A DNA stretch of 6,846 nt. Origin: an uncultured Verrucomicrobiota bacterium. GTDB lineage: Bacteria; Verrucomicrobiota; Verrucomicrobiia; Opitutales; LL51. Position 1 is the first letter of the stretch; each line of letters begins with the position of its first letter. A program made the position numbers and the translations under genes. The stretch lies in assembly GCA_947174645.1 (NCBI GenBank), contig CAMWJR010000046.1:1-6846 (forward strand), read 5' to 3'. The notes under the pieces were generated by a model that saw only the letters and a program-made list of their open reading frames with translations, ran no database searches and was not told where the DNA came from. Below are positions 1-5,330 of the stretch, piece by piece.

Positions 1-15
1 TTATTAGCGAAACTG

Positions 16-92
16 TGGCGGGATGGACGGGACTCGAACCCGCGACCTCCTGCGTGACAGGCAGGCGCTCTAACCAACTGAGCTACCACCCC
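16..92 (-). tRNA. tRNA-Asp (anticodon GUC)
   Basis: Read on the minus strand this folds as a complete cloverleaf. The seven-pair acceptor stem is GGGGTGG with CCATCCC (one G-U pair). The D arm starts TAGCTCAG. The five-pair anticodon stem is CCTGC/GCAGG with loop CTGTCAC, which places anticodon GTC at 56-58. There is a five-base variable loop and a T arm with loop TTCGAGT. The discriminator is G and the CCA end is encoded (16-18). The GUC anticodon reads aspartate codons GAC and GAU. The gene lies 50 bases downstream of fmt on the same strand. No terminator is visible in the 15 bases left before the window edge. Confidence 0.97.
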
Positions 93-106
93 CGACGAGG
101 CCTTGT

Positions 107-134
107 ACCGTATCGGGCGCCTAGCGCTTGTCAA
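107..134 (-). promoter_or_regulatory. Candidate sigma-70 promoter of tRNA-Asp
   Basis: In the short gap between fmt and the tRNA, the minus strand carries a perfect -35 hexamer TTGACA (129-134), a 16-base spacer and a weak -10 TACGGT (107-112). Transcription would start near position 100, about eight bases before the mature tRNA 5' end. The perfect -35 and the position support it; the poor -10 match limits confidence. Co-transcription from fmt remains possible. Confidence 0.45.
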
Positions 135-142
135 GACGTTAT

Positions 143-1129
143 TTAAAAGGGGAAAACTGGTGATTCAAAAGGTTTCATCGGGCTATGATTTTTAACACAA
201 CCCGCATTCAAGAATCCGCAATTACCCTGAAGAAATAGCTTTGGCGGCATTTTCTTTCCACCTGGTTTCTGGATGAGATCGATAACAAGCGCCTCACGGA
301 AACCACAGGCAACACATAGATTCTCCTTATCTAAAAAAATCGTCCCTGGGCTATGTACCGTCTGAGAAATAATATGCGTACTTTCGATTTTGTAACATTC
401 ATTTCCGACCTCGATGATACATCCGGGAAGCGGCGACAAGGCACGAATACGGTTCAACAATACTTTGGCCGGTTGTGTAAAATCCAAGAAGCGATCTTCC
501 TTCTCGAGCTTTCGGCAATACGTTATTTTTTTCGGATCTTGGGTTCGGCGTGGCAACATCCCATGGCAAAGCGATAAAAATTGATCTCGGACGATATCCC
601 GTGCCGTTAAAGAAAGTTTTTGTGTCAAACTCTCAGCATTATCTTCTGGTGAAATCGCTATCGGTTGCGTTGCAAAAACATCTCCCGCATCCATGCCCTG
701 TACCACTTCCATTAAAGAAATCCCCGTCTCGGTTACTCCCGAAGCCAGCGCAGCCTCGATCGGTGCAGCTCCTCGAAAGCGCGGTAGCAGTGAGGCGTGA
801 AGGTTATAGATACCCAAGGGGGCCGCCCCTCGGACATTTTTCCTTAAAATATGACCGTACGCCATCACCAAAATGATATCACATTGTCGGTTTTGAATCC
901 ATGCGACCGTCTCATCGGAAGGTTTATCGGGACGATCTAGTGGAATGGCGTTTTCAAGTGCCCAGGCGGAAATCGGATTGGATAAAAGATGTTGTCCACG
1001 CCCCGACCGCCGATCGGGTTGCGAAATTATTCCCACCAATGAAATCTCGGGCATTTTTCCCGATAGAAGCTCCAACAACGGAAGCGCAATGGGGTGTGAT
1101 CCCATAAAGATGACACGATATGGCGACAT
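143..1129 (-). CDS. fmt: Methionyl-tRNA formyltransferase
   Basis: Cytoplasmic enzyme that transfers a formyl group from 10-formyltetrahydrofolate to methionyl-tRNA(fMet) for translation initiation. The 328-residue product is close to the usual family length of about 310-320. The N-terminal formyltransferase domain begins with the typical RVIFMGSHPIA and contains the catalytic trio N109, H111 and D147, in YNLHASLLPRFRGAAPIEAA and MDAGD. The family signature SLLPRFRGAAPI (113-124) is nearly canonical. The C-terminal OB-like tRNA-binding domain runs from about residue 205 and ends in the expected QKPGGKKMPPKLFLQG motif. The ATG at 1129 is preceded by an in-frame stop two codons upstream, so the gene cannot start earlier. 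No good Shine-Dalgarno is seen. def, the usual partner gene, is not adjacent; tRNA-Asp lies downstream on the same strand. Family assignment is secure. Confidence 0.97.
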   Translation of the reverse strand: MSPYRVIFMGSHPIALPLLELLSGKMPEISLVGIISQPDRRSGRGQHLLSNPISAWALENAIPLDRPDKPSDETVAWIQNRQCDIILVMAYGHILRKNVRGAAPLGIYNLHASLLPRFRGAAPIEAALASGVTETGISLMEVVQGMDAGDVFATQPIAISPEDNAESLTQKLSLTARDIVRDQFLSLCHGMLPRRTQDPKKITYCRKLEKEDRFLDFTQPAKVLLNRIRALSPLPGCIIEVGNECYKIESTHIISQTVHSPGTIFLDKENLCVACGFREALVIDLIQKPGGKKMPPKLFLQGNCGFLNAGCVKNHSPMKPFESPVFPF

Positions 1130-1178
1130 GTGTGGTCAGAGTGTCGCTTTTCGATCCTTACGCGGCAAGTCTTTTTGT

Positions 1179-1203
1179 AAAAGAAACCACAAAACTTTCT
1201 TTT
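1179..1203. repeat. A/T-rich inverted repeat in the fmt/kinase divergent spacer
   Basis: AAAAGAAA (1179-1186) and TTTCTTTT (1196-1203) are perfect eight-base inverted arms around a nine-base loop. With one extra base on the right arm the match extends to outer GTA (1177-1179) and TAC (1205-1207). It sits in the middle of the 123-base spacer between the starts of the divergent fmt and histidine kinase genes. It could be an operator or a weak hairpin. The arms are almost pure A/T, so chance is a real alternative. Confidence 0.4.
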
Positions 1204-1240
1204 TTACGGAAAATCATTGCTGGCGCATCGATTGTTTGCT

Positions 1241-1249
1241 AGGGAGAGG
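1241..1249 (+). promoter_or_regulatory. Ribosome binding site deciding the kinase start
   Basis: AGGGAGAGG ends three bases before ATG 1253, with the GGGAG core about six bases from it. An in-frame TTG at 1217 would add twelve residues but has no comparable site in front of it. This purine tract is therefore the reason for choosing 1253. Confidence 0.7.
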
Positions 1250-1252
1250 CGT

Positions 1253-2098
1253 ATGAGTTGGGTCGACGGTGTCTCTTGCGCCAACGGGATGATTATTGTG
1301 TCGTCCTTTTGGATAATCGCCGCACTTTTGGGCATTGCGTATCACTGTTACAAAATGTGCCAAGCCCGTACGCTTATTCATAAGCTCCAAGAAGTCGTTG
1401 AAGCGCGCGGGATTTTTATGAATGTTACATCTCATGAGCTTCGTAATCCGATGACGACGATTTATGCCTCAATGGACCTACTCCAACACTACGAACAACG
1501 TCTCGATGTTACTGAGCAACAAGAAATTTTCGAAAATATCCGGAAAAGTATTCTTCGAATGACGCGCATGATGGACCGCATTGTCCTTGTTGGCCGATTA
1601 CAACATCAACAAATCACTTACCACCCGCAACAAACGGATATTTTAGCACTCTGTTCTTCGATCGTCGAGGGGCTCGCCGATAAGGATGCGAACCAACGCA
1701 TTCAGATTGTTTGTGAAAAAGAACAGCCGCCAATGATTGCGATCGATCCTTCCCTTGTAGAATACATTTTGGGGAATCTCTTAGGAAACGCCCTCAAATA
1801 TTCTAAAAGCGACGTCATTTTTGCGATTCAAACAGCAAATGACACGATTCAGTTTGATATCGTTGATCACGGAATTGGTATTCCGCACGAAGAAGTTCCC
1901 AAGCTAACGCAGCTTTTCGGTCGTTGCTCTAATACCGACCACTGTCAAGGGATCGGTATCGGCATGTATCTCGCCATTCGTTGTGTTGCACTCCACCAAG
2001 GTACGCTATTGGTCGCGACAAAACTCGGGGAAGGCACCCACTTCCGGCTAATACTACCTCTCAGAGAAAATATCGGTGAAACAATTGCTACTCATTGA
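1253..2098 (+). CDS. Compact membrane sensor histidine kinase
   Basis: Two-component kinase of 281 residues that should autophosphorylate on histidine and pass phosphate to a response regulator, probably the next gene. One hydrophobic segment (about 12-30) anchors the N-terminus, with only about a dozen residues likely outside. The DHp helix carries the H box SHELRNPMT with H61. The ATPase domain shows the N box NLLGNALKYS (N179), G1 box DHGIGIP (D205), F box LFGR (F222) and G2 box GIGIG (233-237). Every catalytic motif is present, so it is probably active. There is no periplasmic domain and no visible PAS, GAF or HAMP domain, so the signal must come from the membrane segment or a partner protein. 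The 3' end overlaps the response regulator by 23 bases in another frame, implying co-expression. The stimulus cannot be read from the sequence. Confidence 0.93.
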   Translation: MSWVDGVSCANGMIIVSSFWIIAALLGIAYHCYKMCQARTLIHKLQEVVEARGIFMNVTSHELRNPMTTIYASMDLLQHYEQRLDVTEQQEIFENIRKSILRMTRMMDRIVLVGRLQHQQITYHPQQTDILALCSSIVEGLADKDANQRIQIVCEKEQPPMIAIDPSLVEYILGNLLGNALKYSKSDVIFAIQTANDTIQFDIVDHGIGIPHEEVPKLTQLFGRCSNTDHCQGIGIGMYLAIRCVALHQGTLLVATKLGEGTHFRLILPLRENIGETIATH

Positions 2099-2465
2099 AC
2101 CGGATTTTGCCGTCGCTCAAGTCCTCAAACAGTTGCTGCGATTTTTGGGATTTCAGGTGAGAGTTGCTACTAATGTTTGTGCAGTCCCGTTGAGCACGCA
2201 TTTCGACTTTGTGATTTGTGACCTCGATCTCCTAAACTTTTTGAACGACCAACATGTGCTTCGCCACCTACATCAACTGCGTATTCCCGTTTTGATTTTG
2301 CTTACAGCGTCTACCGATCCCACAAAACTCACTCGAGCGGGATCCCTCGGTGCGACCTGTGTTTTGAAAAAACCCATCAGTCAAGAAGTGTTACACGCAG
2401 CACTTTTAGCATCTGAGCAACTTATCCAAAACGGCGCTCGACCGGATATAAGCCGGATTCTGTAA
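2076..2465 (+). CDS. Single-domain response regulator (receiver only)
   Basis: CheY-like receiver of 129 residues with no DNA-binding or enzyme output domain. It begins MKQLLLIEPD, the usual beta-1 strand and acidic pocket (E8, D10, with P9 where a second acid is common). The phospho-acceptor is probably D49 in FVICDLD. The switch threonine is T77 in LLTAS and the conserved lysine is K99 before P100. The GTG start lies inside the kinase gene (23-base overlap) with only a weak AGAG upstream. Translation is therefore probably coupled to the kinase; TTG 2085 is an alternative start. The last residues, ARPDISRIL, lie past the normal receiver end and are encoded by the antisense of the rnpB 3' end. 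The output could be protein-protein contact or phosphorelay; no target can be named. Confidence 0.87.
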   Translation: MKQLLLIEPDFAVAQVLKQLLRFLGFQVRVATNVCAVPLSTHFDFVICDLDLLNFLNDQHVLRHLHQLRIPVLILLTASTDPTKLTRAGSLGATCVLKKPISQEVLHAALLASEQLIQNGARPDISRIL

Positions 2466-2812
2466 GTGTTACGAAAAACACTCGGAATTCATTTCTCTCA
2501 GGGCAACACCCTGCTCCTTTCGAAGTGCGACCAACCCGGAACCATCGAGCGAGCCACTCGGATCCATATTTGGCCTTGCACCGGACAGGGTTTTCATTGC
2601 GAATCGCATTACTACGACTCCGGTGAGCTCTTACCTCGCCTTTTCACCCTTACCTTGCGGCGGTATCCTTTCTGTTGCACTTTCCGTCACAGCCCTTTAC
2701 AAACTGTGCCCGCGCTTTCACACGGTGCCCTACTCTGCGGTGTCCGGACTTTCCTGTAAGTAACTACGTGTTACCGTAGCCTCACCGAATTCCCTCCGCA
2801 TCGAGCGCCTCC
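2433..2812 (-). ncRNA. rnpB: RNase P RNA, bacterial class A
   Basis: Catalytic RNA of ribonuclease P, which removes 5' leaders from pre-tRNAs together with the RnpA protein. On the minus strand, in order, it carries the conserved AGGAAAGTCCGGAC (2742-2755), TGCAACAGAAA (2669-2679), the GTGAAAAGG...GGTAAGAGC block (2622-2647), TGCAAGGCCAAATA (within 2564-2580) and the 3' signature ACAGAATCCGGCTTAT (2448-2463). The ends pair as a perfect nine-base P1 stem, GGCGCTCGA (2801-2809) with TCGAGCGCC (2433-2441). The span of about 380 nt equals the usual class A length. The exact 5' end (2810-2813) and 3' end (2428-2433) are estimates. No convincing promoter or intrinsic terminator was found. Its 3' end overlaps the end of the response regulator gene on the other strand. 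Confidence 0.96.
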
Positions 2813-2886
2813 CTTCAGGAAAAAATGGAGTGTTCAGAATACAAGCTTTTTCATTTTAAACCACATGTCTTTCGGTCCTTTAATCC

Positions 2887-2913
2887 TTGAAAGATTTCCT
2901 AAGCGTATATGAT
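2887..2913 (+). promoter_or_regulatory. Candidate promoter of the CNNM-gspF operon
   Basis: TTGAAA (2887-2892) and TATGAT (2908-2913) each match the sigma-70 hexamers at five of six positions. The 15-base spacer is shorter than the ideal 17. Transcription would start near 2920, only a few bases before GTG 2925 or ATG 2931, giving a very short or leaderless message. That fits the absence of a Shine-Dalgarno here. Confidence 0.4.
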
Positions 2914-2930
2914 GGCAAGTCGATGTGCAC

Positions 2931-3977
2931 ATGTTTAACCTCCTCGTCCTCACCGTCCTGCTAACATTATGCATTTCAGCAACAGCTTCTGTTCTAGAGG
3001 CTATCCTTCTGAGTGCCAATGATATTGAGCTCGAGGACCTTCGCGTGCATCACCGCCGCACCGCCAATTACATCGAAAAGTGCAAAAAAAATATCAACGA
3101 GACGTCTGCGGCGATTCTTGTACTCAATACGATTGCAAGTACATTTGGTCCCATTGTCGCCGGTGGAATTGTTGCTAAAAACTTTAGCGAAGGCAGCCTG
3201 GTTTATTTCTCTGCCCTTATGACCGTTTGTCTCTTAGTTTTTTCGGAAATTTTGCCTAAAAATCTCGGACTCGTCTATCGTCAGAAACTCTATGTACCCG
3301 CGGCATTCTTACTGCGCATTGTCGTCTGGACCATGTACCCATTTTCCAAGGCTTGTAGCTTAATTCTAAACCTCGTGATCGGTAAGAAACGCCTCAACGA
3401 AGCGCGTTATTCTGAGCGCGACATCGTACTGCTGGCCCAAAAGAGTGTCCGTGATGGGACGCTTACCAACCAGGAACGGAAGATGATCGAAAATACGCTT
3501 AAAATGGACAATACCATTATTGCGGAAATCATGACGCCGCTCGATCACCTCAGCGCCTACAGCAAAAACGCGACCGCCCGTGATGTTTTTTTAGCTAATA
3601 ATGAAAATATTCCCTCCGGCCGCATCCCTGTTTACGCTAATAATCCCGAGAATTTGGTCGGTATTGTCCATCGGCGGAAAATTCTTCACGCCTTTGCGAC
3701 TAATGGTGCCAATACGCAACTCGGCCGCCTCATGGAAAAACCCAAGGCGCTCCCAGACGACATGTTTGTCAATAATGCGCTCGATGCCCTTCTCAAAAGT
3801 CTCACACAGCTCGCATTCGTCAAAAAGGACGATAAGGTCATTGGCGTCCTGACGCTCGACGATATTTTCGAGCACATTATTGGCGTTGAGATCGCGGAAA
3901 ATGACGATATTGCCATTAAGGAAGGTATTCAAAATATCGCCAAACGGAAGGTCCGCTTTAAACAAGATGCGACATGA
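2931..3977 (+). CDS. CNNM/CorB-type membrane protein (DUF21 plus CBS pair)
   Basis: Member of the CNNM family, whose studied bacterial members are linked to Mg2+ or Co2+ export. The 348-residue product opens with a DUF21 transmembrane domain: hydrophobic stretches near 2-25, 60-83, 90-110 and 121-148, with family motifs ETSAAILVLNTIAS (57-70) and SEILPKNLG (105-113). A linker leads into a CBS-domain pair, which in relatives binds adenine nucleotides. It begins around the EIMTP motif (199-203), continues through VGIVHRRKIL and ends with VIGVLTLDDIFEHIIG (303-318). The CorC_HlyC domain that often follows is absent; only about 30 charged residues remain. ATG 2931 is chosen because the protein then begins directly with the first membrane helix. 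GTG 2925 would add two residues, and neither start has a clear ribosome binding site. Its stop overlaps the next start as ATGA. The ion transported is inferred from the family only. Confidence 0.9.
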   Translation: MFNLLVLTVLLTLCISATASVLEAILLSANDIELEDLRVHHRRTANYIEKCKKNINETSAAILVLNTIASTFGPIVAGGIVAKNFSEGSLVYFSALMTVCLLVFSEILPKNLGLVYRQKLYVPAAFLLRIVVWTMYPFSKACSLILNLVIGKKRLNEARYSERDIVLLAQKSVRDGTLTNQERKMIENTLKMDNTIIAEIMTPLDHLSAYSKNATARDVFLANNENIPSGRIPVYANNPENLVGIVHRRKILHAFATNGANTQLGRLMEKPKALPDDMFVNNALDALLKSLTQLAFVKKDDKVIGVLTLDDIFEHIIGVEIAENDDIAIKEGIQNIAKRKVRFKQDAT

Positions 3978-5329
3978 AATGGCGCCTTTGGTTTCGTAGC
4001 TTCTTGCAAAAACATCAGAGGGATCTCGAAAAGAGTTGGTCCTCAAAAACTGAGAATGCTGCAGTTAGCCCCGAGGAAGAGGTTGTCGATTTCGCGTCCG
4101 AACTGCGCGAACTAGAGGAACTCGCCCGAAAAAAACGCCCCATACGGTCAACGCCAGAATTAGTGGTCAATCACGAGGAGAAACCTCCAAATACTGGCAA
4201 TACTGTGAATAAAAAAACTCTCAGAGGCATCTCTTCGACGGGAAGCCATAAACCCCGGTTACGACAATCATCATCGCCTCAAAAAATCACGTTGAAGCTC
4301 GAAAAAAAGGCACATATTGTTCGTCAGCTTTCCACTCTATTAGGCGCGGGAATGGATCTTCGCTCTTCCTTAACATTACTTGTCGAACAGGAAAATGGCC
4401 ATGCACGCGTATTTTTAGAAAATACCTTGGCACAGATCGAGGGCGGTAGTCAGCTATCGGAGGCCATCGCCCACTCCGGCGTTATTTTTGATGCATCCGA
4501 AATCGCAATAATTCGCGCCGGCGAGGCAACGGGGCAACAAAGTGAAACACTCGCCAAAATGGCAGCTTTAGCAGAACAGAAAGTTTTTTTAAAGAAAAAA
4601 GTTTTGTCAGCGCTCTTTTACCCCGCAACAGTGTTATTGGTCTCAAGTGCAATCATTTTACTGCTGACAACTTTTGTGATTCCGAAATTTGAAACGGTTA
4701 TCGTAGATCAAGTGGGCCCCGAGGCGATTCCGGTATTAACTGCCTGGATTCTTGCCGGCAGCCGCTTTATTACCAATCACCTATTGATCGTCATTGTAGC
4801 ATTTGCGGTATGGATGCTTGCCATCGTGGCTATGCGGAAAAACACAACTTTTCAACGGATATTCTATGACCTACTGCGCCATCTCCCTATTTTTGGACGT
4901 TGCCTCCAAAAGTGGTATATCGTGTTGTTTGCCCGTGTATTTGGGGACTTACTGCTCTGTGGATGCTCGGTCGTTGAATCATTAAAAATGGCACGTGCCA
5001 GTGTCAGTGATACGACGATGCAACACCAGCTTTCATTGGCGATTAGCGATGTACAACAGGGGATTTCATTAGCGGAAGCATTACACCGGCGACATGTTTT
5101 ACCAGAAGTCGCAGAAGGGCTAATTAAAGTTGGTGAAGAATCCGGAAACCTTGGTGAAATGATGCAAAAGATCGCCACGACTTACGAAGCAGAGCTCAAT
5201 GAACTCATGACACGGGCAACAGTCCTAATCGAGCCACTGTTAATTGTCATACTCGCGTTTTTCATCGGTACTATTGTTATCGGATTATTTTTGCCGCTGG
5301 TTTCTCTGATTCAAAATATCGCCGCCTGA
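3974..5329 (+). CDS. GspF/PilC-family inner-membrane platform protein
   Basis: Platform protein of type II secretion, type IV pilus or competence pseudopilus machines. It sits in the inner membrane and links the assembly ATPase to pilin insertion. Two T2SSF domains are clear. The first (about 112-238) has LSTLLGAGMDLRSSL, RAGEATGQQSETLAKMA and a membrane helix near 217-236. The second (about 316-442) has FARVFGDLLLCGCSVVESL, KVGEESGNLGEMM and EPLLIVILAFFIGTIVIGLFLPL. A middle helix lies near 268-287. Residues 1-110 are charged, low in complexity and probably disordered and cytoplasmic, unlike the more ordered N-terminal region of standard PilC. The start overlaps the CNNM stop (ATGA), so translation is probably coupled. 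No GspE/PilB ATPase or pilin gene lies in the window. Which machine it serves cannot be told. Confidence 0.93.
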   Translation: MKWRLWFRSFLQKHQRDLEKSWSSKTENAAVSPEEEVVDFASELRELEELARKKRPIRSTPELVVNHEEKPPNTGNTVNKKTLRGISSTGSHKPRLRQSSSPQKITLKLEKKAHIVRQLSTLLGAGMDLRSSLTLLVEQENGHARVFLENTLAQIEGGSQLSEAIAHSGVIFDASEIAIIRAGEATGQQSETLAKMAALAEQKVFLKKKVLSALFYPATVLLVSSAIILLLTTFVIPKFETVIVDQVGPEAIPVLTAWILAGSRFITNHLLIVIVAFAVWMLAIVAMRKNTTFQRIFYDLLRHLPIFGRCLQKWYIVLFARVFGDLLLCGCSVVESLKMARASVSDTTMQHQLSLAISDVQQGISLAEALHRRHVLPEVAEGLIKVGEESGNLGEMMQKIATTYEAELNELMTRATVLIEPLLIVILAFFIGTIVIGLFLPLVSLIQNIAA

Positions 5330-5330
5330 C

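Noticed and set aside
1217..1252. TTG start that would extend the histidine kinase by twelve residues.
   Set aside because: No ribosome binding site precedes it, whereas ATG 1253 follows a strong AGGGAGAGG.
353..1256. Several plus-strand open frames opposite fmt.
   Set aside because: fmt on the minus strand is a confident full-length match; these are antisense frames with no family features.
2365..2432. Possible rnpB terminator: AAGTG/CACTT arms followed by a T6 run on the minus strand.
   Set aside because: The stem is only five pairs with a ten-base loop, and the T run is over ten bases away from it; too weak to call.
2466..2759. Open frame of 97 codons on the plus strand after the response regulator.
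   Set aside because: It lies wholly within the antisense of rnpB, whose conserved RNA blocks explain the sequence; the peptide has no protein-like features.
2814..2864. rnpB promoter, for example TTGTAT (2839-2844) or TATTCT (2836-2841).
   Set aside because: No pair of hexamers with acceptable spacing places the start near the P1 stem, so none is annotated.
2834..3019. Minus-strand open frame of 61 codons.
   Set aside because: It spans the spacer and the start of the CNNM gene on the other strand; no ribosome site or recognisable protein, and the overlap with a real gene explains its openness.
3591..4046. Minus-strand open frame of 151 codons opposite the end of the CNNM gene.
   Set aside because: Antisense to the CBS domains, which are clearly recognisable on the plus strand; no independent coding evidence.
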